A DNA stretch of 64,000 nucleotides from Nodularia sphaerocarpa UHCC 0038 (GCF_022376295.1 NZ_CP060140.1:4034356-4098355); one strand, 5' to 3'; shown: positions 36,149-45,246, numbered from the stretch's first letter. Translations and numbers: made by a program. The notes: generated by a model from the letters alone, not told the origin.

Positions 36149-36259
36149 GGCGTTGCTGATTTCAAATATGAATTAGGCTCACGCAAAGGCGCAAAGGCGC
36201 AAAGGTAGGAAGAAAAATCAAGGTGATTTTGGCATTTCATACTTTAGTTCAGCAACGCC
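36149..36259. mobile_element. 111-bp MITE with 8-bp target duplication (copy 2)
   Basis: The terminal repeats GGCGTTGCTGA / TCAGCAACGCC are the same as at 34124. The direct repeat GACATCGA flanks it (36141-36148 and 36260-36267). The interior carries a CGCAAAGG tandem (about 36181-36205). It begins one base after the TAG of the upstream gene's last two bases. Confidence 0.85.
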
Positions 36260-36297
36260 GACATCGACCTCAAATATGCGTCTTCGGTGAACCCTTG

Positions 36298-36325
36298 TAG
36301 AGACGTTGCATGGAACGTCTCTAGA
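36298..36325. repeat. GTAGAGACGTTGCATGGAAC hairpin repeat
   Basis: This is an inverted repeat of the GTAGAGACGT...ACGTCTCTA family, also seen near 12499 and inside the MITE at 34155. Confidence 0.65.
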
Positions 36326-36351
36326 TAGTTTCTCAAAGATATTGCAGTTTA

Positions 36352-36621
36352 CTTAGTAGGTAAGGATGAATAAACTAAACTATGTTAGGGACTTCCAAAT
36401 AAAAAAATATGCCAAAAATTATTGTGGAGCGGCATCTTGCCCGCTAATCATTAAGGACGGGCAGGATGCCCATCCCACAATTGGGGATAATTTATTTTCT
36501 GGTGTTCCCTTACGACTCGTCAACAGAACCCAAACCCTGATTAATGACCAATGACAAATGACCAATGACCAATGACAAATGACGACCCTAACTAGTTAAC
36601 TTTATTTACGCCGAGCTACTT
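36352..36621. mobile_element. AAGTAGGT-type MITE with internal repeats (copy 1)
   Basis: Left end TTAGTAGGTAAGGATGAATA and right end (reverse complement) begins TAAGTAGCTCGGCGTAAATA: imperfect terminal inverted repeats. The interior holds a GCATCTTGCCCGC hairpin and a TGACCAATGACAAA array. The right part matches 63300-63382. Its right end overlaps the ftsE stop codon. Confidence 0.6.
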
Positions 36622-37380
36622 ATGAACCTTTGGCGATTGTCGCTCAACTCGTCCATTTTTGACTTGCACCACTGGATGATTACACCGACGTACCAATTGT
36701 TCATCATGGGTAGTCACAATTACGGTTGCGCCAAAGTTATTTAACTTTTGCAGAATCTGCATGACTTGCCAAGAATTATCAGGATCAAGATTACCTGTGG
36801 GTTCATCCGCCAAAAGTAACGGAGGTGTGCCGACAATCGCCCGCGCAATACTTACCCGTTGTTGTTCTCCCCCAGAAAGTTGATCGGGAAAACAATCGGC
36901 TTTACTCAGTAAACCTACTAGCTTCAAAGTAGGCTCTAAACGTCGGTGAATTTCCTTACGGGTATAGCCTTGCGCTTGCAATACAAAGGTGATATTTTCG
37001 GCTACGGTGCGCTGAGTAATCAATTTGTAGTCTTGAAAGACAATTCCAATGCGTCGTCGTAATCTTGACAGGCGATCGCCTCGCAAAGTCTTAACATGAT
37101 AATCATCAACAATCACATCGCCCTGTGTGGGTAACTCCTCACCATACAAAAGTTTTAACAAAGTTGATTTCCCCGAACCACTAGGCCCTGTAATCACTAA
37201 AAATTCTTTCTTTTTCACCTCTAGATTCACATCCAATAAAGCGTGACAGCCATTTTTATAGGTTTTAGTCACAGAGCGCAATTGTACCATTGCCTCTGTA
37301 TTACTACTCGGCTGTTGACTTTTTTGCTCTTCTGTGTTGAATGATTTATCACTAGTTGTTGGGGTTGTTAAAACTGGCAT
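36616..37380 (-). CDS. ftsE: Cell-division ABC ATPase FtsE-like
   Basis: The 254-residue protein has a disordered N-terminal 30 residues and then an FtsE-like ATPase. It has Walker A TGPSGSGKST, Q-loop VFQDYKLITQRTV, signature QLSGGEQQRVSIARA, Walker B LLADEPTGNLDP and H-loop VTTHDEQ. The FQDYKLI stretch is characteristic of FtsE, which with FtsX controls cell-wall hydrolases at the septum. ftsX is not adjacent. The last codons abut a MITE end. Confidence 0.88.
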   Translation of the reverse strand: MPVLTTPTTSDKSFNTEEQKSQQPSSNTEAMVQLRSVTKTYKNGCHALLDVNLEVKKKEFLVITGPSGSGKSTLLKLLYGEELPTQGDVIVDDYHVKTLRGDRLSRLRRRIGIVFQDYKLITQRTVAENITFVLQAQGYTRKEIHRRLEPTLKLVGLLSKADCFPDQLSGGEQQRVSIARAIVGTPPLLLADEPTGNLDPDNSWQVMQILQKLNNFGATVIVTTHDEQLVRRCNHPVVQVKNGRVERQSPKVHK

Positions 37381-37537
37381 TATTAAACTTTTCTCATCCG
37401 CTCAACTAAATAGCCGCAAGTTTGTGATTTGAGATTCACCTTACAAACAGGATTCCCCGCTTTGATCTGGGAATCTCAAATCGAAAGTCCAAAAATCAAA
37501 ATTTACTGAAGACCTGTGTAAAAGTCAGCAGTTAGCA

Positions 37538-38290
37538 CTAGATTGCGCCCCTAGCAGTCAAACGATAAATAAAAGCTTTCACAGCAAATTCCGGCAAAGC
37601 CAACATCCGCCGCCAACGCCAGGGTTCTTGATAAAGCCGATACAGCCATTCCAAGTTGTTATTTCCTAACCAAGCCGGAGCGCGAGTTTTTATCCCTGAC
37701 CAAATATCGAAGCTACCACCAACACCAATCCAAATGGCTTGGGGGCATAAATGACGGTTTTGGGCAATCCATAACTCTTGACGTGGTACTCCCAAACCCA
37801 CAAAAATTACTTGTGGCTGTAATTGGGTGAGTCTTTGTTTTAATTGCTCTTCTTCTTCTGGGTTATGGTAGCCAGAATTAGTCCCTACGACATTCAAGGT
37901 GGGTATTTGCTGCTGCCAAAATTCTGCGGCTGTTGCAGCTACTCCAGATGCTCCACCATAGAAAAAAACTTTTGCATCTGTCTGCTGTTGTCCCAGTTCT
38001 TGCAACAGGGTTTCTGCTAGCTCAATCCCCGGACAACGCTGCACTTTTTGCCAAAAAAGCCATCGCAAATACAGAACTACTCCCGCGCCATCTGGAATTA
38101 CTAGCTCGGCATTTTGAATTACTTGAGCCAGAGTTGGATTCCGTTCTGCCTGCATCGTCATTTCTGCATTCAGCGTAACTACATGAGTTCCTCTGCTGTG
38201 TTGCACGCATTCCAGCAACCAGCCTGGATAGTTACTCATCAGATGAACTGGTATTCCCAGTACCGAAAACACTTGAGGCGGTTTAAACAT
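37538..38290 (-). CDS. WecG/TagA/CpsF-family glycosyltransferase
   Basis: About 250 residues: VFSVLGIPVHLMSN, VTLNAEMTMQA, AELVIPDGAGVVLYLRW (conserved Asp), VFFYGGASGV, and VIFVGLGVPRQELWIAQNRH. These are the core motifs of GT26 transferases, which add ManNAcA, ManNAc or similar residues to a lipid-linked precursor of surface polysaccharides. ATG 38290 is used; the frame is open to 38362 without family similarity. No polysaccharide cluster surrounds it. Confidence 0.92.
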   Translation of the reverse strand: MFKPPQVFSVLGIPVHLMSNYPGWLLECVQHSRGTHVVTLNAEMTMQAERNPTLAQVIQNAELVIPDGAGVVLYLRWLFWQKVQRCPGIELAETLLQELGQQQTDAKVFFYGGASGVAATAAEFWQQQIPTLNVVGTNSGYHNPEEEEQLKQRLTQLQPQVIFVGLGVPRQELWIAQNRHLCPQAIWIGVGGSFDIWSGIKTRAPAWLGNNNLEWLYRLYQEPWRWRRMLALPEFAVKAFIYRLTARGAI

Positions 38291-38849
38291 AGCCCGATAT
38301 TGAATTAGACTCACACCAGATTCTCCCGCCCGTAAGTCTATCAAATTTTTTCCATTGAGCAAAAAACAATTAACTGATTGGGGAGAGAAAAATATAAAAG
38401 TTACTTACCTGAGATAATGCAATAGGCTACATTCAGATTTTGTTGAGGAAACACTATGGCACAAAAAATCTGAGTATTACACAAGTAGCTTTTGAACAGC
38501 GATTTTTGCCAAATTTCTGGCGAACCAAAGCAAAAATATCGGTTTTAGCTGGACTTAACTTTTTTGACAAGTTCACACACCTGGCACATTCAGGCACTCA
38601 GCGCTAATTCCTACGTCAGAAAGATAGAAAATAACATTAAACTAATTGAGGTTGGGTACTGGTATTTTGGGTTCATCCCTGGTGATTTGATTGCAGTATT
38701 TTGTTTGAATGTCTGGAAAATGTATCTAGATCATATCGGATTTTTTGAGGAATACATTTCCCATAAATCAGATGCGTGGACTTCGGGAGCGAAGAGATTC
38801 GGCGAACTCCATTTTCAAGTTAAAGTAATCTAACGTGCGGAATTTGATT
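38291..38849. other. Long non-coding region upstream of a response regulator
   Basis: About 560 bp of AT-rich sequence lie between divergent genes. One open frame (38564-38833) starts with TTG, has no ribosome binding site and no family similarity. The space probably holds both promoters and a long leader. No repeat or hairpin of note was seen. Confidence 0.4.
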
Positions 38850-39569
38850 ATGAGTAAGATTCGTGTGGCTCTGATTGAAGATCATGACCTCACCCGTGTA
38901 GGTATTCGGACAGCTTTACAACAAAAGGCAGAAATTGAAGTTGTCGGAGAAGCTGCGAGTGCGATCGCAGGTCTAAAAATGTTAAAAAAGTTACAACCTG
39001 ATATTGCAATTGTCGATATTGGTTTACCAGACAAGGATGGTATTGAACTGACACGGGAATTGAAAGCTTTCACGAATGGAGACGATTCAGCAACAAAGGT
39101 CCTAATTTTAACGCTCCAGGATAATAAAGAAGCCGTGCTGGCAGCTTTTGCAGCTGGGGCTGATTCTTACTGTATGAAAGATATCAAGTTTGATAATTTG
39201 CTCGAAGCCGTGCGAGTAACTTACGATGGCAATGCTTGGATTGATCCAGCGATCGCTCGAATTGTGTTACAACAAGCACAAGAAAATCCCCCATTACGTC
39301 AAACTGTCACCACAAATGAGCAAAATATTTTACCACACTCAGAATCTGAGTCAGAAAAGGAAAATATTCAGGCTTACACCCTTACAGAAAGGGAGTTAGA
39401 AGTGTTACAGTTAATCGTTGAAGGTTGTAGCAATGCACTCATTGCCGAACGACTCTATATTACCGTGGGGACTGTGAAAACACACGTGAGAAATATTTTG
39501 AATAAGCTCTGTGCTGATGACCGCACCCAAGCAGCAGTGCGCGCCTTGCGTTCTGGATTAGTAGGATAG
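38850..39569 (+). CDS. NarL/FixJ-type response regulator
   Basis: About 239 residues: receiver domain with acidic pocket (ALIEDHD), phosphorylatable Asp in PDIAIVDIGLP, conserved Thr in LILTLQD and Lys in SYCMKD. A Ser/Glu-rich linker follows, then a LuxR-type helix-turn-helix (LTERELEVLQLIVEGCSNAL, VGTVKTHVRNILNKL). It should bind DNA when phosphorylated. No histidine kinase is adjacent. ATG 38850 (MSKIRVALIEDHD) fits the domain start better than GTG 38835. Confidence 0.93.
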   Translation: MSKIRVALIEDHDLTRVGIRTALQQKAEIEVVGEAASAIAGLKMLKKLQPDIAIVDIGLPDKDGIELTRELKAFTNGDDSATKVLILTLQDNKEAVLAAFAAGADSYCMKDIKFDNLLEAVRVTYDGNAWIDPAIARIVLQQAQENPPLRQTVTTNEQNILPHSESESEKENIQAYTLTERELEVLQLIVEGCSNALIAERLYITVGTVKTHVRNILNKLCADDRTQAAVRALRSGLVG

Positions 39570-39713
39570 ACTTAAATTATACTGTAAAAAAGGTAGCAAA
39601 CTCCACCAAAGTTGAAAACCCAAGAGTAAATTTATTACTTCCAACTAAGTAACTTCTTTGTAGAGATTACTTTTTCATCTTGTTTAATCTTGAGGTAACA
39701 GGTGGGATAAAAA

Positions 39714-41426
39714 GTGCCAAATCTCGCCATTTTAGAATCCCAAAATTTAAAGTCAAATATGACTGAAACAGACCTAGGCAAATTAAAGCTCATGGTCGTA
39801 GACGATGAGCAGGATAACTTAGATTTACTCTATCGTACTTTTAGGCGAGATTTTGAAGTATATAAAGCTAATAATGCTGGAAGTGCGCTAGAAATTCTCG
39901 ACAAAGAAGGCGAGATGGCTGTGATTATTTCGGATCAAAGAATGCCGGAAATGAACGGTACTGAGTTTCTCAGTCTCACAGTGGAGCGGTTTCCTGATAC
40001 AATTCGGATTTTACTGACTGGTTTTACTGATGTTGAAGACTTGGTAGCGGCAATTAACTCCGGTCAAGTGTTCAAATACATCACCAAACCTTGGAGTCCT
40101 GAACAACTGAAAGTATTAGTTGATCAAGCCACTGATACATATTGCCTAGTCAAGAAGCGTACCCGCGAGTTAAGTCGCGCTTTGCGGCGAGAATCTTTGT
40201 TTAATGCGGTGACAACGGCAATTCGGGAATCTCTCGATTATGACAGTATGCTGCAAAAGATTGTAGCTACCATTGGACAGACATTTGCAACTACTTATTG
40301 TTTGCTCAGACCAGTGGAGAGCGATCGCTTAACAGCAGAGGAATTTTGTTATCAAGACTCTAACTCCAGTTTACCCGATGGAGCCTACGACCCCAGTCTG
40401 TTAATTGAAAAAGTTCTGCAAACCCGCCATTATCAACTGACTCAAGATACTTATGACGGCAACCACTGTCAGCAAATGGTTGTACCACTGTCCTACCAGC
40501 AGCATTTACTAGCCGTCCTTGCTATCTACCAATGGGGAAACCATCAACCTTGGCAAGAGGAAGAAATCCAACTGATTGCAGGTGTCGCCGAACAAGCAGC
40601 TTTAGCTCTCTCCCAAGCCAAACTCTACCAGCGTCTCCAAGAAAAGCAAGCACAGCTCGGCACTGAATTGGAAGTAGCGCGCCAAATTCAAAACAATCTG
40701 CTGCGCCAAACTCTACCGGATATCACAGGTGTCAAGGTGCAAGCCTGTTGTTACCCGGCGCGTGAAGTGGGAGGAGATTTTTTTGAGGTGTTTGTCCATC
40801 CCAAAGGAGATTTATGGTTAGCCGTAGGTGATGTTTCCGGTAAGGGTGTGCCTGCTGCTTTATTCATGGCTAGTGCAATTTCGGTATTACGCCGGGAACT
40901 AGCACAAGAAACGCCAGCCGAGCCAAATGTAGTGCTACATCACCTCAACAAGGCTCTTTCTGATGACTTGATTGGCAACAATTACTTTATTACTCTGGTC
41001 TTAGCTCGTTATACTCCTACGACCAAAGAGCTAGTCTATGCTAATGCCGGTCATATTTATCCCTTGCTTTGGTCACATAGTACTGTAGCTAACCCTATTT
41101 ATCTGAAAGTGCGCGGCATTCCTGTGGGTATCTTGCCTCAGTGGCAAGCAAAATCGGGTCACTTAACTCTCGCTCCAGGAGATACCTTACTGCTCGCTAG
41201 TGATGGAATTACAGAAGCTATGGTATCAAATAAATTATTGAATCCAGAAGAAACTGAGGATAGTGGACAGCTAATCAGCCGTTCTATGCTCAATCAAGAA
41301 GGACTTTGGCAACTCTTACAAAGAGAACCCCAACCGTTTTCTCTTCAGAACCTACTAGCTCGCATTCAGGCAGACAATCACATTCAAGAAGATGATCAAA
41401 CTATACTCTCACTGGAGGTTTTATAG
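39714..41426 (+). CDS. Response regulator with GAF and PP2C (SpoIIE-type) phosphatase domains
   Basis: The 570-residue protein has three parts. A receiver (about 24-145) has VVDDEQDN, VIISDQRMPEMNG and YITKPW. A GAF-like segment (about 165-300) is followed by a helical linker. A PP2C phosphatase (about 335-570) has REVGGDFFEV, LAVGDVSGKGVPAALFM, YANAGHIYPLLW and LLLASDGITEAM. Such proteins dephosphorylate STAS anti-anti-sigma factors in partner-switching cascades, here gated by receiver phosphorylation. The start GTG 39714 is weakly supported; ATG 39759 is an alternative. The next gene, 3 bp on, is an anti-sigma-type kinase. Confidence 0.92.
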   Translation: MPNLAILESQNLKSNMTETDLGKLKLMVVDDEQDNLDLLYRTFRRDFEVYKANNAGSALEILDKEGEMAVIISDQRMPEMNGTEFLSLTVERFPDTIRILLTGFTDVEDLVAAINSGQVFKYITKPWSPEQLKVLVDQATDTYCLVKKRTRELSRALRRESLFNAVTTAIRESLDYDSMLQKIVATIGQTFATTYCLLRPVESDRLTAEEFCYQDSNSSLPDGAYDPSLLIEKVLQTRHYQLTQDTYDGNHCQQMVVPLSYQQHLLAVLAIYQWGNHQPWQEEEIQLIAGVAEQAALALSQAKLYQRLQEKQAQLGTELEVARQIQNNLLRQTLPDITGVKVQACCYPAREVGGDFFEVFVHPKGDLWLAVGDVSGKGVPAALFMASAISVLRRELAQETPAEPNVVLHHLNKALSDDLIGNNYFITLVLARYTPTTKELVYANAGHIYPLLWSHSTVANPIYLKVRGIPVGILPQWQAKSGHLTLAPGDTLLLASDGITEAMVSNKLLNPEETEDSGQLISRSMLNQEGLWQLLQREPQPFSLQNLLARIQADNHIQEDDQTILSLEVL

Positions 41427-41429
41427 GTA

Positions 41430-41855
41430 ATGAAAAGTGAGCTTCATGTACCAAGTGACCTGAATTATTTAAACATCGTCGAAAGCTGGTTACTAGGATG
41501 TTTAAAAATCCATCTTAAAGAATCAGTGGATTGGTCAAGGCAATCAAGTCGTTTGCGCCTAGCTTTGGTGGAAGCATATTCAAATGTAGTCCGTCATGCC
41601 CACAAAGAACAGCCTAGCTTACCCATTCTACTGCGTTTAGAACTAACAAATCGAGATATTGCCATAGAAATCTGGGACTATGGCGAAGGCTTCGATATGT
41701 CTACTTACTTTCCGCCTAATCCTACAGATAAACAAGAAGGCGGTTATGGATGGCTGATTATGAATCGTCTGATGGATAATGTGGAATATCAGTTACAAGT
41801 TGATGGTGCAAATTGTCTCAAGTTGGAAGCTACTATACCAGAACTAATTAATTGA
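41430..41855 (+). CDS. Anti-sigma regulatory factor, RsbW-like Ser/Thr kinase
   Basis: This 141-residue GHKL ATPase-type protein has the N-box LALVEAYSNVVRHAH and the G1/G2 boxes IEIWDYGEGFDM and GGYGWLIMNRLMD. The family includes RsbW and SpoIIAB, which phosphorylate a STAS protein and bind a sigma factor. It is co-transcribed with the PP2C phosphatase. A STAS gene is not present here, so the third partner is elsewhere, or the kinase has another target. Confidence 0.9.
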   Translation: MKSELHVPSDLNYLNIVESWLLGCLKIHLKESVDWSRQSSRLRLALVEAYSNVVRHAHKEQPSLPILLRLELTNRDIAIEIWDYGEGFDMSTYFPPNPTDKQEGGYGWLIMNRLMDNVEYQLQVDGANCLKLEATIPELIN

Positions 41856-42468
41856 AAATTCTCACAATTGTGGATGCCCAGATTGCCGATTGCTAGACTT
41901 TTTCAGTATTATCTACGCTCACTTACATAAAAAGTCTGGTAATTGCCGATTTCCCACTATTGCTCTTAATAGTGAAGCTAATGGCTGGAGACGGACACAA
42001 TGGTATAAAAAAAACGAAAAAACAGACTCATAAACTGGGAGACATCTCCCAATTGTGATCAGAAAGGAAAATTAATTTGCATTAATTGACAAACTGCTAA
42101 TAATTCCTGTGTGTTACGCCCATCATGCACGCTACAAGATCAAAGCTCCCTATCAGGGCGTAAGTAGAGGGAAATATATTAAGAAATATTAATTTAGATA
42201 ATAATTTTTGCTAATTTTATTTGATTTATCACTGCTAATTATTAAATACTGGACATAGTAGCTAGCCTCACTGCGGATTTTCAATCATAGCAAAAATAGC
42301 TGATGGCATAGCCCTACTGGCGTAAGACACTGAAAATGAGGCAAAAAATTTGTAAGTTGGGTTGATGCAAGAAAACCTCACATCCTGAGCAGCCTTGGGT
42401 TGAAAAACTTAACCTCATGCATTTTTTTAGGCTTGTCACTCCACTACAAGCCCCATGAGGGGGAATCT
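41856..42468. other. 613-bp non-coding region with hairpins
   Basis: It contains an AGACTTTTT...AAAAAGTCT inverted repeat (about 41892-41936) that may terminate the anti-sigma gene, a TGGGAGA/TCTCCCA hairpin (about 42038-42053), and TTACGCCC (42114-42121) paired with GGGCGTAA (42156-42163). No open frame with a ribosome binding site was found. Confidence 0.45.
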
Positions 42469-42951
42469 GTGAAAATTCAAACCAAGTACAGCCAAATTAC
42501 GACGAAATCTATGGAAGCTTTATTTTGTTTGTCGCCACGCTATCGCCTTGATGATGAATCACCTTGGCTACAGGGTATCGACCCCAGTCGTCATTACTGG
42601 ATTTCAGTGAATGGAGACAGTAATTTTACCATAGCTATACCTGGATTAGTAGTTGCTTCCATGAGTGAATTGAAGCAAGCTATCTGCCAATTTCGCTCTT
42701 TGCAGCCTGGGGAACAAATGACTGTGAAAAGAATTGCTAGTGATTGCACGATTCACTGTGTCAGTCCTAATTGTTATGCTGTAGAAGAGGAAATTAACGA
42801 TGCTCCAATTTGGCATCTGTTTGATCAAGAAACCTTAGATAGTTTACTGATGACGGCACACCCAGAATGGCAATGTACGCAATCAGATATTGAGTTAGGG
42901 AGGAAATTGTTAATGCGCTCTTTGCTGCAAACATCTGTTCCCAAAAAATAA
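42469..42951 (+). CDS. Conserved-looking hypothetical protein
   Basis: I do not recognise this 160-residue soluble protein. It contains LFCLSPRYRLDDESPWLQGI, HYWISVNGDSNFTIAIPGLV and QFRSLQPGEQMTVKRIASDC, with cysteines in CTIHCVSPNCYAV. GTG 42469 follows GAGGGGGA, a good ribosome binding site. A TTG start at 42400 is less likely. It is convergent with the CTDH gene, with 17 bp between stops. No membrane segment. Confidence 0.6.
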   Translation: MKIQTKYSQITTKSMEALFCLSPRYRLDDESPWLQGIDPSRHYWISVNGDSNFTIAIPGLVVASMSELKQAICQFRSLQPGEQMTVKRIASDCTIHCVSPNCYAVEEEINDAPIWHLFDQETLDSLLMTAHPEWQCTQSDIELGRKLLMRSLLQTSVPKK

Positions 42952-42968
42952 GCAGAACCTCACTTTGG

Positions 42969-43418
42969 CTAATTTTCCCGCCGCAGAGCAAGTAACTCTT
43001 GGGGAGAACCTAACAGTTTGATTTTAGCGCTGATAATTTGCCGTTGTCGGTTGAGGATAAAGAACCAGGTAACATTAACACCACACCAGGAAGTTTGCGC
43101 CTTACCTGTTACCTGAAATTGGATTTGCTCATTTTCTAAAGTTTCGACAATTCCTTGACGGGGACAAGCTTGGATATTTTCAGCTTCTTGTTTCAAATAG
43201 AGAGCGATCGCCTCTGGTCCCACAATACCAGATTCAAAGGGCGGATACATCACCCCATCATCAGCAAATAGCGCCGCAGTTGCTGAAAATTCTCCGGCGT
43301 TAAGCGTTTCAAAGTAACGCAGGATCATGGGTTCGATGATTCCCTCAATCTGAAATTCTTCGTTGGTTGTAGTGGCGACGTTTCTCTGAGTTGCTTGTAT
43401 AGATTCAGCAGATGTCAT
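42969..43418 (-). CDS. C-terminal domain homologue of orange carotenoid protein (CTDH)
   Basis: This 149-residue NTF2-like protein is closely similar to the OCP C-terminal domain: ILRYFETLNAGEFSATAALF, VMYPPFESGIVGPEAIALYL, VTGKAQTSWCGVNVTWFFIL and KLLGSPQELLALR. CTDHs bind a keto-carotenoid as dimers and deliver it to helical carotenoid proteins or the OCP. Two cysteines (in QACPRQG and SWCGVNV) could give redox control, as reported for some CTDHs. A helical carotenoid protein gene lies 2.5 kb away. The N-terminal 25 residues are extended and flexible. Confidence 0.9.
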   Translation of the reverse strand: MTSAESIQATQRNVATTTNEEFQIEGIIEPMILRYFETLNAGEFSATAALFADDGVMYPPFESGIVGPEAIALYLKQEAENIQACPRQGIVETLENEQIQFQVTGKAQTSWCGVNVTWFFILNRQRQIISAKIKLLGSPQELLALRREN

Positions 43419-43661
43419 ATTTTTACCTGAAATAGGCTAGCTGAAGTTAATTTAAAGATAAAAGTACAATAAAAAAAAGATGCTACGGAAATAGATTACC
43501 AAAAGCGCGAATATTTATTTTCATTCATATATTGCATTATTTCTTAACAAAAATTAAATATTTTTCACATATAGATATGGTAGGAAATGTTGAACAAAGG
43601 TTTTCAAAGGATAATGTATAAATCAGTCGCGGATGATGGCGGCTAAATACAGATCAGAAAA

Positions 43662-44636
43662 ATGGAACAGTATTTTGTGACTAGCAGCAATGTAGTTAAA
43701 GAAAAAGCCAGAGAGTTGGGATTCCACAAGGTCGGGATTACTGCTGTCGATGGGGTAGATAATACAGACGCGCAGAGGTTACAAGCATGGATAAGTCTGG
43801 GTTATCACGCGGATATGGAGTGGATGAATAGCCCCAAACGTCAAGATATGAGCTTAATTATGCCAGAGGTGCGATCGCTAATATCTGTCGCCCTCAATTA
43901 CTACACACCACATCAACGTCCTGAAGGCGAAGAATACGCCAAAATCTCTCGTTATGGCTGGGGTAGGGACTATCATAAAGTCATGCATAAAAAGCTGAAG
44001 ACGCTGATGTTGTGGCTAGAATCACTGGGTGCAGGTATTCAAGCGAGATATTATGCAGACACTGGCCCAGTACAAGATAAAGTCTGGGCGCAACGAGCCG
44101 GAATTGGTTGGATTGCCAAAAATGGTAATCTGATTACTAGAGAATATGGCTCTTGGGTATTTTTAGGAGAGATCATCACAAATCTGGAATTAGAGAGCGA
44201 TCGCCCACATACAGAACACTGTGGTAGCTGCACTCGTTGTCTAGACGCTTGTCCCACAGATGCAATTACCCAACCCTTTGTAGTCGATGCTAATCGCTGC
44301 ATTGCCTATCATACCATCGAAAACCGCTCAGAAAAATTACCAGAGACAATATCACCCCATTTACAAGGTTGGGTAGCAGGTTGCGACATTTGCCAAGATG
44401 TTTGTCCGTGGAATCAGCGTTTTGCCCAGACAACGGATGTAGCAGATTTTCAACCTTATCCTGCGAATATTGCACCTAAACTGATAGAATTAGCCAACAT
44501 CTCAACGGACGAGTGGGACAAACGATTTCCCGCATCAGCCTTGCGGCGGATTAAGCCAGAAATGTTAAGACGAAATGCCCGTGCTAATCTAGACGCATCC
44601 CAACTAAAGAATGACCCAGAAAGTAATTATTTTTGA
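43662..44636 (+). CDS. queG: Epoxyqueuosine reductase
   Basis: The 324-residue protein has the N-terminal cobalamin-binding part (ARELGFHKVGIT, MEWMNSPKRQDMS, YGWGRDYH, YYADTGPVQDKVWAQRAGIG) and two 4Fe-4S clusters (CGSCTRCLDACP and CDICQDVCPWN). It reduces epoxyqueuosine to queuosine in tRNA with GUN anticodons, including tRNA-Asn. The C-terminal HEAT-repeat extension of longer QueG forms is short or absent, as in many cyanobacteria. The 3' end overlaps the HAD gene by 26 bp. Confidence 0.95.
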   Translation: MEQYFVTSSNVVKEKARELGFHKVGITAVDGVDNTDAQRLQAWISLGYHADMEWMNSPKRQDMSLIMPEVRSLISVALNYYTPHQRPEGEEYAKISRYGWGRDYHKVMHKKLKTLMLWLESLGAGIQARYYADTGPVQDKVWAQRAGIGWIAKNGNLITREYGSWVFLGEIITNLELESDRPHTEHCGSCTRCLDACPTDAITQPFVVDANRCIAYHTIENRSEKLPETISPHLQGWVAGCDICQDVCPWNQRFAQTTDVADFQPYPANIAPKLIELANISTDEWDKRFPASALRRIKPEMLRRNARANLDASQLKNDPESNYF

Positions 44637-45246
44637 TTTTGATGGCACAATTGCGGATACAGTAGATGCTCTTGTGACTATTGCCAATCGTTTAGCTGTA
44701 GAGTTTGGTTATATACAAATTACTCCAGAGGAACTTGCCCTTTTAAGAAGTTTTACCTCTAGGGAAATCCTTAAATACTCAGGAATCTCTTTCTTTAAAA
44801 TTCCCTTTCTCCTCAAAAAAGTTAAAGGAGAATTAAAACACAAAATTCAAGAATTCAAACCCATACCCGGAATCCACGAAGCCTTAATAGAACTGCAAAA
44901 CGAAGGTTATCGATTAGGAATTATTACCTCTAATTCTCAAGAGAATGTCACAGCTTTTCTCAAAAATAACGAATTAGACCAATTATTTGAATTTATTTAT
45001 TCAGGAGTCACAATTTTTGGGAAAACCACCATAATTAACAACCTCCTCAGACAAAAACAATTGAAAACTCAAGCAGTCATTTATGTCGGAGATGAAACCA
45101 GAGATATAGAAGCTTCAAAAAAAGCTAATATCAAAGTGATTGCAGTGGCTTGGGGTTTCAATTCTCCCGCAGCTTTAGCTAAAGAAAATCCCGATTTTCT
45201 GATTAACCATCCCAGCGAACTGCTAGAAGTTATTCAAAAGTGTTGA
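44611..45246 (+). CDS. HAD-superfamily phosphatase (phosphoglycolate-phosphatase-like)
   Basis: The 211-residue protein has motif I FDFDGTIADTVD, motif II LGIITSNSQENV, motif III Lys in the FGKTTIINN region and motif IV VIYVGDETRDIEASKKANI. It resembles Gph-type phosphatases acting on small phosphorylated metabolites. The start lies inside queG, so the two are translationally coupled. An IS5-type terminal repeat (GAGGTTGTTTG) begins directly after the TGA stop. Confidence 0.88.
   Translation: MTQKVIIFDFDGTIADTVDALVTIANRLAVEFGYIQITPEELALLRSFTSREILKYSGISFFKIPFLLKKVKGELKHKIQEFKPIPGIHEALIELQNEGYRLGIITSNSQENVTAFLKNNELDQLFEFIYSGVTIFGKTTIINNLLRQKQLKTQAVIYVGDETRDIEASKKANIKVIAVAWGFNSPAALAKENPDFLINHPSELLEVIQKC

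Noticed and set aside
38564..38833. 89-codon open frame upstream of the response regulator
   Set aside because: It starts with TTG, has no ribosome binding site, and its composition looks like random AT-rich sequence.
42400..42468. TTG start extending the hypothetical protein upstream
   Set aside because: GTG 42469 has a strong purine-rich ribosome binding site and the upstream residues look non-coding.
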